The position numbers and the translations under genes were made by a program. A stretch of 64,000 bases of DNA, taken from the NCBI RefSeq assembly GCF_032854445.1, contig NC_088303.1, positions 939,501-1,003,500 of the forward strand, written 5' to 3'. Each line of letters opens with the position of its first letter. Positions within the stretch are counted from its first letter, which is position 1. The notes beneath the pieces are model-generated. The model was not told where the DNA came from, did no database searches, and worked only from the letters and a program-made list of their open reading frames with translations. The stretch is from Liolophura sinensis (Eukaryota > Mollusca > Polyplacophora > Chitonida > Chitonidae). Positions 11,051-25,567 of this stretch are shown here, piece by piece.

Positions 11051-14000
11051 GAGATATTTAATGGTTTCCCACCCCAGGGTCATGAGGTATGTATTGGTTC
11101 CTCATCCAGGTCATGAGTTATTTACTGGTTCCTTATCCAGGGTGATGATTTATATACTGGTTCTTTATCCAGGGTGATGATTTATTTACTGGTTCCTTAT
11201 CCAGGGTGATGATTTATTTACTGGTTCCTTATCCAAAGTGATGATTTATTTACTGGTTCCTCATCCAGGGTGATGAGTTATTTACTGGTTCCTCATCTAG
11301 TGCCATGAGGTATTTACTGGTTCCTCATCCAGGATCATGAGGTATTTACTGGTTCCTCATCCAGGTCATGAGTTATTTGCTGGTTCCTCATCCAGGGTGA
11401 TGAGTTATTTACTGGTTCCTCATCCAGGTCATGAGATATTTAATGGTTTCCCACCCCAGGGTTTTGAGGTATTTATTGGTTCCTCACCCAGGTCATGAGT
11501 TAGTCACTGGTTCCTCATCTAGGGTGATGAGTTATTTACTGGTTCCTCATCCAGGGTAATGAGTTATTTGCTGGTTCCTCATCCAGGGCCGTGAGGTATT
11601 TACTGGTTCCTCATCCAGGTCATGAAATATTTAAAGGTTTCCCAACCCAGGGTCATGAGGTATTTATTGGTTCCTCATCCAAATCATGAGTTATTTACTG
11701 GTTCCTCATCCAGGGCCATGAGTTATTTACCGGTTCCTCATCCAGGGCCATGAGGTATTTACTGGTTCCTCATCCAGGGTGATGAGTTCTTTGCTGGTTC
11801 CTCATGCAGGGTAATGAGTTATTTGCTGCTTCCTCATCCAGGGTGATAAGTTATCTGCTGGTTCCTCATCCAGGGTGATGAGTTATTTACTGGTTCCTCA
11901 TCCAGGGTGATGAGTTATCTACTGGTTCTTCATCCAGGTCATGAGATATTTATTGATTTCCCACCCCAGGGTGATGAGGTATTAATTGGTTCCTCATCCA
12001 GGGTAATGAGTTATTTGCTGGTTCCTCATCCAGGGTGATGAGTTATTTACTGGTTCCTCATCCAGGTCATGAGATATTTAATGGTTTCCCACCCCAGGGT
12101 CATGAGGTATGTATTGGTTCCTCATCCAGGTCATGAGTTATTTACTGGTTCCTCATCCAGGATGATGAGTTATTTACTGGTTCCTTTTCCAGGGTGATGA
12201 TTTATTTACTGGTTCCTTATCCAGGGTGATTATTTATTTGCTGGTTCCTTATCCAGGGTGATGATTTATTTACTGGTTCCTTATCCAGGGTGATTATTTA
12301 TTTACTGGTTCCTCATCCAGGGTGATGAGTTATTTACTGGTTCCTCATCTAGTGCCATGAGGTATTTACTGGTTCCTCATCCAGGATCATGAGGTATTTA
12401 CTGGTTCCTCATCCAGGGTAATGAGTTATTTGCTGGTTCCTCATCCAAGGTAATGAGATATTTACTGGTTACTCATCCAGAGTAATGAGTTCTTTGCTGG
12501 TTCCTCATCCAGGGTGATGAGTTATTTACTGGTTCCTCATCCAAGGTAATGAGTTATTTGCTGGTTCCTCATCCAGGGTGATGAGTTATTTATTGGTTCC
12601 TCATCCAAGGTAATGAGTTATTTGCTAGTTCCTCATCCAGGGTGATGAGTTATTTACTGGTTCCTCATCCAGGGTAATGAGTTATCTGCTGGTTCCTCAT
12701 CCAGGGTGATGAGTTATTTAATGGTTCCTCATCCAGGGTAATGAGTTCTTTGCTGGTTCCTCATCCAGGGTAATGAGTTATTTGCTGGTTCCTCATCCAG
12801 GGTGATAAGATAACTGCTGGTTCCTTATCCAGGGTAATGAGTTCTTTGCTGGTTCCTCATCCAGGGTAATGAGTTATTTGCTGGTTCCTCATCCAGGTTG
12901 ATAAGTTATCTGCTGGTTCCTCATCCAGGGTGATGAGTTATTTAATGGTTCTTCATCCAGGGTAATGAGTTATTTACTGGTTCCTCATCCAGGGTGATGA
13001 GGTATTTACTGGTTCCTCATCCAGGGTAATGAGTTATTTGCTGGTTCCTCATCCAGGGTGATGAATTATTTACTGGTTCCTCATCCAGGGTGATGAGTTA
13101 TTTACTGGTTCCTCATCCAGGGTAATGAGTTCTTTGCTGGTTCCTCATCCAGGGTAATGAGTTATTTGCTGGTTCCTCATCCAGGGTGATAAGTTATCTG
13201 CTGGTTCCTCGTCCAGGGTAATGAGTTCTTTGCTGGTTCCTCATCCAGGGTAATGCGTTATTTGCTGGTTCCTCATCCAGGTTGATAAGTTATCTGCTGG
13301 TTCCTCATCCAGGGTGATGAGTTATTTACTGGTTCCTCATCCAGGGTAATGAGTTATTTGCTGGTTCCTCATCCAGGGTGATGAGGTATTTACTGGTTCC
13401 TCATCCAGGGTAATGAGTTATTTGCTGGTTCCTCATCCAGGGTGATGAGTTATTTACTGGTTCCTCATCCAAGGTAATGAGTTATTTGCTGGTTCCTCAT
13501 CCAGGGTGATGAATTATTTACTGGTTCCTCATCCAGGTCATGAGTTATTTGCTGGTTCCTCATCCAGGGTGATGAGTTATTTACTGGTTCCTCATCCAGG
13601 TCATGAGATATTTAATGGTTTCCCACCCCAGGGTGATGAGGTATTTATTGGTTCCTCATCCAGGTCATGAGTTATTTACTGGTTCCTCATCCAGGGTGAT
13701 GAGTTATTTACTGGTTCCTCATCCAGGGTAATGAGGTATTTACTGGTTCCTCATCCAGGTCATGAGATATTTAATGGTTTCCCAACCCAGGGTCATGAGG
13801 TATTTATTGGTTCCTCATCCAGGTCATGAGTTATTTGCTGGTTCCTCATCCAGGGCCATGAGTTATTTACTGGTTCCTCATCCCGGGCCATGAGGTATTT
13901 ACTGGTTCCTCATCCAGGGTAATGAGTTCTTTGCTGGTTCCTCATCCAGGGTAATGAGTTATTTGCTGGTTCCTCATCCAGGGTGATAAGTTATCTGCTG

Positions 14001-16199
14001 GTTCCTCGTCCAGGGTGATGAGTTATTTACTGGTTCCTCATCCAGGGTGATGAGTTATTTACTGGTTCCTCATCCAGGTCATGAGATATTTAATGATTTC
14101 CCACCCCAGGGTGATGTGGTATTTATTGGTTCCTCATCCAGGGTAATGAGTTATTTGCTGTTTCCTCATCCAGGGTGATGAGTTATTTACTGGTTCCTCA
14201 TCCTGGTCATGAGATATTTAATGGTTTCCCACCCCAGGGTCATGAGGTATGTATTGGTTTCTCATCCAGGTCATGAGTTATTTACTGGTTCCTCATCCAG
14301 GGTGATGATTTATTTACTGGTTCTTTATTCAGGGTGATAATTTATTTACTGGTTCCTTATCCAGGGTGATGATTTATTTGCTGGTTCCTTATCCAGGGTG
14401 ATGATTTATTTACTGGTTCCTTATCCAGGGTGATGATTTATTTACTGGTTCCTCATCCAGGGTGATGAGTTATTTACTGGTTCCTCATCTAGTGCCATGA
14501 GGTATTTACTGGTTCCTCATCCAGGATCATGAGGTATTTACTGGTTCCTCATCCAGGTCATGAGATGTTTAATGGTTTCCCACCCCAGGGTCATGAGGTA
14601 TTTATTGGTTTCTCATCCAGGTCATGAGTTCTTTACTGGTTCCTCGTCCAGGGTGATGAGTTATTTACTGGTTCCTCATCCAGGGTGATGAGTTATTTAC
14701 TGGTTCCTCATCTAGTGCCATGAGGTATTTACTGGTTCCTCATCCAGGATCATGAGGTATTTACTGGTTCCTCATCCAGGTCATGAGATATTTAATGGTT
14801 TCCCACCCCAGGGTCATGAGGTATTTATTGGTTTCTCATCCAGGTCATGAGTTATTTACTGGTTCCTCATCCAGGGTGATGATTTATTTACTGGTTCTTT
14901 ATCCAGGGTGATAATTTATTGACTGGTTCCTTATCCAGGGTGATGATTTATTTGCTGGTTCCTTATCCAGGATGATGATTTATTTACTGGTTCCTCATCC
15001 AGGGTGATGATTTATTTACTGGTTCCTTATCCAGGGTGATGAGTTATTTACTGGTTCCTCATCTAGTGCCATGAGGTATTTACTGGTTCCTCATCCAGGA
15101 TCATGAGGTATTTACTGGTTCCTCATCCAGGTCATGAGATATTTAATGGTTTCCCACCCCAGGGTCATGAGGTATTTATTGGTTTCTCATCCAGGTCATG
15201 AGTTATTTACTGGTTCCTTATCCAGGGTGATGAGTTATTTACTGGTTCCTCATCCAGGGTAATGAGTTATTTGCTGGTTCCTCATCCAGGGCCGTGAGGT
15301 ATTTACTGGTTCCTCATCCAGGTCATGAAATATTTAATGGTTTCCCAACCCAGGGTCATGAGGTATTTATTGGTTCCTCATCCAGGTCATGACTTATTTA
15401 CTGGTTCCTCATCCAGGGCCATGAGTTATTTACTGGTTCCTCATCCAGGGCCATGAGGTATTTACTGGTTCCTCATCCAGGGTAATGAGTTCTTTGCTGG
15501 TTTCTCATCCAGGGTAATGAGTTATTTGCTGCTTCCTCATCCAGGGTGATAAGTTATCTGCTGGTTCCTCATTCAGGGTGATGCGTTATTTACTGGTTCC
15601 TCATCCAGGGTGATGAGTTATTTACTGGTTCCTCATCCAGGTCATGAGATATTTAATGATTTCCCACCCCAGGGTGATGAGGTATTTATTGGTTCCTCAT
15701 CCAGGGTAATGAGTTATTTGCTGGTTCCTCATCCAGGGTGATGAGTTATATACTGGTTCCTCATCCTGGTCATGAGATATTTAATGGTTTCCCACCCCAG
15801 GGTCATGAGGTATTTACTGGTTCCTCATCCAGGATCATGAGGTATTTACTGGTTCCTCATCCAGGGTAATGAGTTATTTGCTGGTTCCGCATCCAAGGTG
15901 ATGAGTTATTTACTGGTTACTCATCCAGAGTAATGAGTTCTTTGCTGGTTCCTCATCCAGGGTAATGAGTTATTTGCTGGTTCCTCATCCAGGGTGATGA
16001 GTTATCTGCTGGTTCCTCATCCAGGGTGATGAGTTATTTACTGGTTCCTCATCCAAAGTAATGAGTTATTTGCTGGTTCCTCATCCAGGGTGATGAGTTA
16101 TTTACTGGTTCCTCATCCAGGGTAATGAGTTATTTGCTGGTTCCTCATCCAGGGTGATGAGTTATTTACTGGTTCCTCATCCAGGGTAATGAGTTCTTT

Positions 16200-18050
16200 G
16201 CTGGTTCCTCATCCAGGGTGATGAGTTATTTGCTGGTTCCTCATCCAGGGTGATAAGTTATTTGCTGGTTCCTTATCCAGGGTAATGAGTTCTTTGCTGG
16301 TTCCTCATCCAGGGTAATGAGTGATTTGCTGGTTCCTCATCCAGGTTGATAAGTTATCTGCTGGTTCCTCATCCAGGGTGATGAGTTATTTAATGGTTCC
16401 TCATCCAGGGTAATGAGTGATTTACTGGTTCCTCATCCAGGGTGATGAGGTATTTACTGGTTCCTCATCCAGGGTAATGAGTTCTTTGCTGGTTCCTCAT
16501 CCAGGGTAATGAGTTATTTACTGGTTCCTCATCCAAGGTAATGAGTTATTTGCTGGTTCCTCATCCAGGGTGATGAGTTATTTGCTGGTTCCTCATCCAG
16601 GTCATGTGATATTTAATGGTTTCCCTCCCCAGGGTGATGAGGTATTTATTGGTTCCTCATCTAGTGCCATGAGTTATTTACTGGTTCCTCATCCAGGGTG
16701 ATGAGTTATTTACTGGTTCCTCATATGGGTCATGAGTTATTTGCTGGTTCCTCATCCAGGGTGATGAGTTATTTACTGGTTCCTCATCCAGGTCATGAGT
16801 TATTTACTGGTTCCTCATCCAGGTCATGAGATATTTAATGCTTTCCCACCCCAGGGTCATGAGGTATTTATTGGTTCCTCATCCAGGTCATGAGTTATTT
16901 ACTGGTTCCTCATCCAGGGTAATGAGTTTTTTACTGGTTCCTTATCCAGGGTAATGAGTTATTTGGTGGTTCCTTATCCAGGGCCGTGAGGTATTTACTG
17001 GTTCCTCATCCAGGTCATGAGATATTTAATGGTTTCCCACCCCAGGGTCATGAGGTATTTACTGGTTCCTCATCCAGGGCCATGGGGTATTTACTGGTTC
17101 CTCATCCAGGGTAATGAGTTCTTTGCTGGTTCCTCATCCAGGGTGATGAGTTATTTGCTGGTTCCTCATCCAGGGTGATAAGTTATCTGCTGGTTCCTTA
17201 TCCAGGGTAATGAGTTCTTTGCTGGTTCCTCATCCAGAGTAATGAGTTATTTGCTGGTTCCTCATCCAGGTTGATAAGTTATCTGCTGGTTCCTCATCCA
17301 GGGTGATGAGTTTTTTAATGGTTCCTCATCCAGGGTAATGAGTTATTTACTGGTTTCTCATCCAGGGTGATGAGGTATTTACTGGTTCCTCATCCAGGGT
17401 AATGAGTTATTTGCTGGTTCCTCATCCAGGGTGATGAGTTATTTACTGGTTCCTCATCCAAGGTAATGAGTTATTTGCTGGTTCCTCATCCAGGGTGATG
17501 AGTTATTTGCTGGTTCCTCATCCAGGTCATGTGATATTTAATGGTTTCCCACCCCAGGGTGATGAGGTATTTATTGGTTCCTCATCTAGTGCCATGAGTT
17601 ATTTACTGGTTCCTCATCCAGGGTGATGATTTATTTACTGGTTCCTCATCCAGGTCATGAGTTATTTACTGGTTCTTCATCCAGGTCATGAGATATTTAA
17701 TGGTTTCCCACCCCAGGGTCATGAGGTATTTATTGGTTCCTCATCCAGGTCATGAGTTATTTACTGGTTCCTCATCCAGGGTAATGAGTTATTTACTGGT
17801 TCCTTATCCAGGGTAATGAGTTATTTGCTGGTTCCTTATCCAGGGCCGTGAGGTATTTACTGGTTCCTCATCCAGGTCATGAGATATTTAATGGTTTCCC
17901 ACCCCAGGGTCATGAGGTATTTATTGGTTCCTCATCCAGGTCATGAGTTATTTACTGGTTCCTCATCCAGGGCCATGAGTTATTTACTGGTTCCTCATCC
18001 AGGGCCATGAGGTATTTACTGGTTCCTCATCCAGGGTAATGAGTTCTTTG
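16200..18050. repeat. ~925-bp duplicated block inside the satellite
   Basis: The unusual GTCATGTGATATTTAATGG occurs at 16601 and 17526, and the GGTTCCTTATCCAGGGTAAT block occurs at 16267 and 17192, each 925 bp apart. The intervening monomer order is also shared. This is a second higher-order period, different from the 2,330-bp one. Confidence 0.82.
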
Positions 18051-20342
18051 CTGGTTCCTCATCCAGGGTAATGAGTTTTTTGTTGGTTCCTCATCCAGGG
18101 TGATGAGTTATTTACTGGTTCCTCATCCAGGGTGATGAGTTATTTACTGGTTCCTTATCCAGGTCATGAGATATTTAATGATTTCCCACCCCAGGGTGAT
18201 GAGGTATTTATTGGTTCCTCATCCCGGGTAATGAGTTATTTGCTGGTTCCTCATCCAGGGTGATGAGTTATTTACTGGTTCCTCATCCAGGTTATGAGAT
18301 ATTTAATGGTTTCCCACCCCTGGGTCATGAGGTTTGTATTGGTTCCTCATCCAGGTCATGAGTTATTTACTGGTTCCTCATCCACGGTGATGATTTATTT
18401 ACTGGTTCCTTATCCAGGGTGATGATTTATTTACTGGTTCCTTATCCAGGGTGATGATTTATTTGCTGGTTCCTTATCCAGGGTGATGAGTTATTTACTG
18501 GTTCCTTATCCAGGGTGATGATTTTTTTACTGGTTCCTCATCCAGGGTGATGGGTTATTTACTGGTTCCTCATCTAGTGCCATGAGGTATTTACTGGTTC
18601 CTCCTCCAGGATCATGAGGTATTTACTGGTTCCTCATCCAGGGTAATGAGTTCTTTGCTGGTTCCTCATCCAGGGTAATGAGTTATTTGCTGGTTCCTCA
18701 TCCAGGGTGATAAGTTATCTGCTGGTTCCTCATCTAGGGTGATGAGTTATTTGCTGGTTCCTCAGCCAGGGTGATGAGTTATTTACTGGTTCCTCATCCA
18801 GGGTAATGAGGTATTTACTGGTTCCTCATCCAGGGTAATGAGTTATTTGCTGGTTCCTCATCCAGGGTGATAAGTTATCTGCTGGTTCCTCACCCAGGGT
18901 AATGAGTTCTTTGCTGGTTCCTCATCCAGGGTAATGAGTTATTTGCTGGTTCCTCATCCAGGGTGATAAGTTATCTTCTGGTTCCTCATCCAAGGTGATG
19001 AGTTATTTACTGGTTCCTCATCCAGGGTAATGAGTTATTTGCTGGTTCCTCATCCAGGGTGATGAGTTATTTACTGGTTCCTCATCCAGGGTAATGAGTT
19101 ATTTGCTGGTTCCTCATCCAGGGTAATGAGTTATTTGCTGGTTCCTCATCCAGGTCATGAGATATTTAATAGTTTCCCACCCCAGGGTGATGAGGTATTT
19201 ATTGGTTCCTTATCCAGGGTGATGAGTTATTTACTGGTTCCTTATCCAGGGTGATGATTTATTTACTGGTTCCTTATCCAGGGTGATGATTTATTTACTG
19301 GTTCCTTATCCAGGGTGATGATTTATTTACTGGTTCCTCATCCAGGGTGATGAGTTATTTAGTGGTTCCTCATCTAGTGCCATGAGGTATTTATTGGTTC
19401 CTCATCCAGGATCATGAGGTATTTACTGGTTCCTCATCCAGGGTAATGAGTTATTTGCTGGTTCCTCATCCAAGGTGATGAGTTATTTACTGTTTCCTCA
19501 TCCAGGGTAATGAGTTCTTTGCTGGTTCCTCATCCAGGGTAATGAGTTATTTGCTGGTTCCTCATCCAGGGTGATAAGTTATTTGCTGGTTCCTCATCCA
19601 GGGTAATGAGTTCTTTGCTGGTTCATCATCCAGGGTAATGAGTTATTTGCTGGTTCCTCATCCAGGGTGATGAGTTATTTACTGCTTCCTCATCCAGGTC
19701 ATGAGATATTTAATGGTTTCCCACCCCAGGGTCATGAGGTATTTATTGGTTCCTCATCCAGGTCATGAGTTATTTACTGGTTCCTCATCCAGGGTAATGA
19801 GTGATTTACTGGCTCCTCATCCAGGGTAATGAGTTATTTGCTGGTTCCTCATCCAGGGCCGTGAGTTATTTACTGGTTCCTCATCCAGGTCATGAGATAT
19901 TTAATGGTTTCCCACCCCAGGGTCATGAGGTATTTATTGGTTCCTCATCCAGGTCATGAGTTATTTACTGGTTCCTCATCCAGGGCCATGATTTATTTAC
20001 TGGTTCCTCATCCAGGGTCATGAGGTATTTACTGGTTCCTCATCCAGGGTAATGAGTTCTTTGCTGGTTCCTCATCCAGGGTAATGAGTTATTTACTGTT
20101 TCCTCATCCAGGGTAATGAGTCATTTACTGTTTCCTCATCCAGGGTAATGAGTCCTTCGCTGTTTCCTCATCCAGGGTAATGAATTATTCAGTCAGGTAT
20201 TTACTGGTTCCTTGTCCATGGTAATGAGTGATTTACCGTTTCCTCATCCAGGGTAATGAATTATTTAGTGAGGTATTTACTGGTTCCTCGTCCAGGATAA
20301 TGAGTTATTTCCCGCTTCCTTATGCAGGTCAGTTAGTTATCT

Positions 20343-20869
20343 ATAGCACTCAATCATTATTGAATGCAAAGAACATAAAACTGTGACCATGGTTATAATG
20401 CAACAATGCTAGACATTACGATTTAAAGATACTTCAATAAGGCATACCTACACAGGAGTAGGCCTACTTGAAAACGTAAATGAAGCAAAGATTTTCCACC
20501 TGTAGACGTGAGAAAAAAAAAATGACGTCGGTTTTATTATCTGTTCTAACACCTTTGTTATCATCCGAAATCAATTTAATGGCTGTGTCAAACAGTTTAA
20601 AGCACACACTACATAAATATGTACTGCAGTACTTCTATGTCAGATGTGGCTGTGCGGTATCAGTCAAAAAGGAAACATCTACAGAAAGGGGTGATAAAAT
20701 GGACTGTTCCGCACTTTTGGGCCAATAAATTGAGAACGATGAGTGAAACAAAGTACTTTTATAGTCCGGAGATACTCCAAAAACAAATCAAGCGGTAGTC
20801 AAGTACAGGGAATGGATTTTCTAGATCTTGTAGAAGGAAACACAGACATACACACACTTTACAAATGGG
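20343..20869. other. Unique sequence upstream of CMIP
   Basis: Non-repetitive sequence between the satellite and the presumed CMIP promoter. An 82-residue open frame at 20480-20728 has no recognisable domain. A TGACGTCG at 20523 resembles a CRE half. No gene is supported here. Confidence 0.45.
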
Positions 20870-21599
<730 letters not shown>

Positions 21600-21984
21600 T
21601 AAATTTGCTTATATAATATATCTTACAAAGAAACTATGTTGTACATCTATATTTACACCTACATGCATTAGAGTGCTTGCGTCCAACAAATAAACTATAT
21701 TATTTTGGTTTTAGGAAGTGATTTGTGACTGCTGTGGTTTGATGTATCGTTTAGCAGGGAAAACAAAAACAAAGTAGCTCAAAGAAAAATGAGCATGAGT
21801 TTGTTGTTATAATTATAGGTGGGTGGATAGTAAAGCAGGGGCTCCATTGGGCTATATGTTTAAGCATAACTGCACTTAGATGCTTCGACATGCATACATA
21901 AACACAACCCAGAGTGTAGCACTGTAGTACCCGGTATACAATATGTATCACAACCAGCCGATGGCTGTGAGTCTCTCTCTTGCT

Positions 21985-22080
21985 CTGCCTAGTTTCTGCC
22001 CACCATAATTCTGGCTGTCGAAGTATAAGTGAAATATTCTTGAGTACTTCCTAAAACACCAATCAAACAAATAAATACAG
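21985..22080 (+). mobile_element. SINE family B tail fragment
   Basis: Contains CCCACCATAATTCTGGCTG, AAGTGAAATATTCTTGAGTA, CTAAAACACCAATCAAAC and an AAATAAATA end, the standard 3' part of family B. The tRNA-like head is missing. Confidence 0.8.
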
Positions 22081-25000
22081 TATGTATTTTGATGCAAATA
22101 GAAGTGAATTGAAAATAAGAGAAGTATATGTACTGTTGTAGAAGACCACCAATGGAGGGGAAAAAAACAAAAACATTTGAAGAAGTTTGGTTTCCTTTCA
22201 TTGAAAGCATGCTTTAACCAGATATTATGTTAACTGGTACACAAGAATTCTGTCCATGGCGTTAATCAAATATGTTTGTGTCAAACAATGTCATAATGCC
22301 AAAGATAGTTAGAGCTTGACCTCCTCTAGCTGATTCCATTGACATTATCAATGGGGCTGGAAGGCCAGTGAGGGGCTGTGACCATCTCTCATGTGTTTGC
22401 AGCATTTTGGGGATTTTTGGTTTATGTGAAAGGGAAATTCACTTACATGCTTTGCATTCATTGAATATGACTTCTCTAGAGCTGACAATTCCTGATGTCC
22501 TACCCCACAGCATGCACTGTCTGTATAATGTACAAGGCTCTTTTGTGAAGTTTACATCTTTCAAACTGTATTCAGCAGTGTACATGCAGATAATGAATTG
22601 TTTCAACTATCAACCATTTAAACTCTTGTCAATTAAGGCAGTTATGTTGGTGTACTAAAAAGTTTGCAAAGTTCTCTTTGTTGTCTTTATTGTTAATTTT
22701 AGTATAGTATAGTAAATGTTGCAGGGAGTTGAAACTTTAGAACAAGGTGCTACAGCTGACATGCTACATTATATGCAGTAGGAAAATATGAAGTTTACCA
22801 GAATAAGAATTTTCTGATTTAGGGCAATATTTAGCGAATATTCATGCACATGGAAGCCTTTAACAGCACACCCTCAGACTTGTGACGCAGGTTATGGGAG
22901 TGGCAGAACCATGCACACCATGTCATTGTTAATCTTCTGGCTGCAACAGACTGCAAAATTTGACAAGAAATATCCATTAGTCCATCGACTGTGAAGGACA
23001 TTTTCTGTTTTGACATGCACATGTAGGCATCTATGTAAGTACAAAAATACAAAAGCCTGATCATGATATCACCTGTCTTAGAAAATTAATTACTTCATGG
23101 ACATTTATCAGTGAATCTTGGGTTCCACACACACATACATACATATTGCTGTACATGTGCATGTAGCTGTACTGTAAGATGTTCTGGAGATGAGGGGAAA
23201 TCCATACAACCTGTTTATGGATTATTATCCCATGGACTTTAGGCACGTATAATATCTTCGTGCATGAACATGAAGTCTTGATGAAGCTTTTATCCACACA
23301 AAGTACTAGTGGTTTCCATAGTTACAAACTTAAATCTGCTTGGCCAGTTCTCTATATGCATTGCAGTTGGAGAACAAGGTTGAAGTGGTGTCTCCTGGAC
23401 GGGAGAGAGCCTGGGGGTAGAGGACAATGGTCACATGCGATGAAGACTAGTCAGTCTGTTATTGTTAACTTAATGCTGCTAATTAGGCTAGCTCTGTAGT
23501 AATCTTCTTGATAGATTATTTTAGATGTCTGTATATAGTACAGTACTACATGTGTGTTTGTTGACTTTTCTGTGCATGTGCAATAAGTCTCATAGACATA
23601 CGTGTACTGAAAGCTATGGTAAATAAACACCAAATTATACTAGGCTTGCAGACATCATATAGTGTTGTCACAGCCTGTGAGTTGCATTGGTGGTATTGGA
23701 TCGCTGTTTTTGCTTGCGTTCTTATTCATCAATCTGTTCCTTCTGTTGCAAGCAGAACAGTTAATTATTACATGTGTGGTTTGAATATAAGACTCGCCAG
23801 GGCCATTGCTGAACTCTGATCTCAAACTTTATAGGAGACATTGCAACCCTACATATTTTTTTATAAAATGTATCTCAAAATCATACTTTCTCAAAGCTTT
23901 TAAGTCTGTGAGTGAAAGACATTTTTATGAAAACTTAACTTTAATTGCTAAACCATCACATTTTAGTTCATTTTACATGTGCTTGTTAGTTTTAATACAT
24001 CTTGACTAGTTTGGGCCCCCAAACAGTACATACAGAACTTGCGTTGAACCTGTAGCAGTGTGTAAGTAACGATAAATGTTCATTAAGGAGACGTGTGATG
24101 TAGCTTCTTCCTCTGACAATCATTGCTATATCACACAGACATGCACAGTCTGCTGTTGAAGCACTTGACAATGCTGTTCCCTTCTCCATTTAGGAGGCCT
24201 CCTTCATATTTCAGCTTCGTCAGACGGATCATGCAGCATTTTGTGTACATCTTTGTAGAGTCAGTAACCTTGAATACAGGGATTTTCTTTAAAGCATTTG
24301 AGTTAACATTTGTCAGATATTATTTTCCAGGGTTTTCTTTTTTTTGTTTAGTGCTCCTCAATTTGAAGGCTTTGGGTATCTAAATGTCCTTGGATTTGGT
24401 CCTGATATTATACATTTCGAATTTGATATTTTAATAAATTTATGATAATCTGCATGTATTTGTCCATGATGTGACTTTTTTTACACACTGGTATATCAGA
24501 GGTAAGTGTATATGTACTAGGAGAAGTTTCCTTTCTGAAATGCATTCACTGAAAATTTTCGTGTGTTAAGACTTGACTGGACGATACATGACCATCACCT
24601 GTTTGTAAAATGGTGTACCGGTACAAAGTCTGTCCCTGTAAATGAATTCAGAAAGTCAGGAATTGAGCATGTGATGTGGTATTTTTATATAAATGTATAG
24701 ACCTGCATTTTAACAGATAAATGTACAAGTACATGTCAATTCTATGGGGAAGTATGTACTTGTACCCAGTCTCCTCAGTTTCATTGACACTAAAACATGT
24801 GAAATATACTTAGATCACCTCACAGGTACAGGGTACGGCAGTCATATAGTCAGACCTAGTGCAAACACCATATGACTGTTACCGCTATTGAACAGACTGG
24901 TAAAACAGGATGCCCATAAGTCTAGTGTAGCATTATCAAACAGAGGAGGCAAGTTGGGTGAGCAGGGTTAATGATGAGGAGGTAAGACAGACGAGAAAGT

Positions 25001-25545
25001 TCTTTTACAATCCAGACAGTTTTTGGTACTCCAATGCAAACTCATGTGAACTGGCATTTGGTTCTGGATAACAACAGAGCTGCACAAGAGATCATTGATT
25101 GAGGAACTCCCTTCTGGTCTGGATAGGAAAAACAACAATATGGGCAGATCTGACCTAATCCCTCTCAGTGCCACCACACAGCTGATTGGTTTACTGTTCG
25201 GCTTTATCCCTGCCACAATGTGATCAAGTAAACAGTGGATCATGGTAGAGTGTGCGTACAAGCCAATTGTACACTGGGCTCTCCATGGGGGATGTTTTTC
25301 ATGATGGTTTACCTTTGCAAATATGCTTACAAGTGCATGTGGATCTATTGTATACATGGGTATCAGGACTTAGATGTTGTACATACCTGTAACTGATGGT
25401 CAAGATGATTGTCATGTGATTTGCATGGTTCCGTTAGTACATCCCATGTGACAGACCTTCTACTCCACCCATCGACATTGGCTTCTGCAGCACTGGTAAA
25501 GACAAATGTGTTCTACCATATAAATAATAGAAAATAAAGATAAAT

Positions 25546-25567
25546 ATCATCAATGTACATTGATGAT
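25546..25567. other. 22-bp perfect palindrome
   Basis: Two mirror-complementary arms (ATCATCAATGT and ACATTGATGAT) join without a spacer. It lies in intron 1 and is not part of an array seen here. Confidence 0.9.

Larger units (their letters stand above)
3869..20342. repeat. 16.5-kb satellite array, ~32-bp monomer with higher-order structure
   Basis: A continuous array of roughly 515 monomers of about 32 bp. The commonest form is CTGGTTCCTCATCCAGGG joined to TGATGAGTTATTTA. Recurrent variants have GTAATGAGTTATTTG, GTGATAAGTTATCTG, CTAGTGCCATGAGG, GTCATGAGATATTTAATGG with TTTCCCACCCCAG, or CCTTATCC in place of CCTCATCC. Variant order is not random: long blocks recur at about 2,330 bp (5.4-10.1 kb and into the next kilobase) and at about 925 bp (16.2-18 kb). 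The unit is not a multiple of three and contains stops, so the array is essentially closed to translation. Monomers decay at the right end (20.1-20.34 kb). Confidence 0.97.

Noticed and set aside
3869-20342. CRISPR-like array of ~32-bp repeats
   Set aside because: There are no unique spacers: the whole 32 bp is repeated head to tail with graded variants, and the context is an intron-containing animal genome. It is satellite DNA.
24968-25357. 129-residue minus-strand frame in CMIP intron 1
   Set aside because: It is the longest non-repeat frame outside the retroelement, but shows no recognisable motif, no splice context and no coding-like pattern I could defend.
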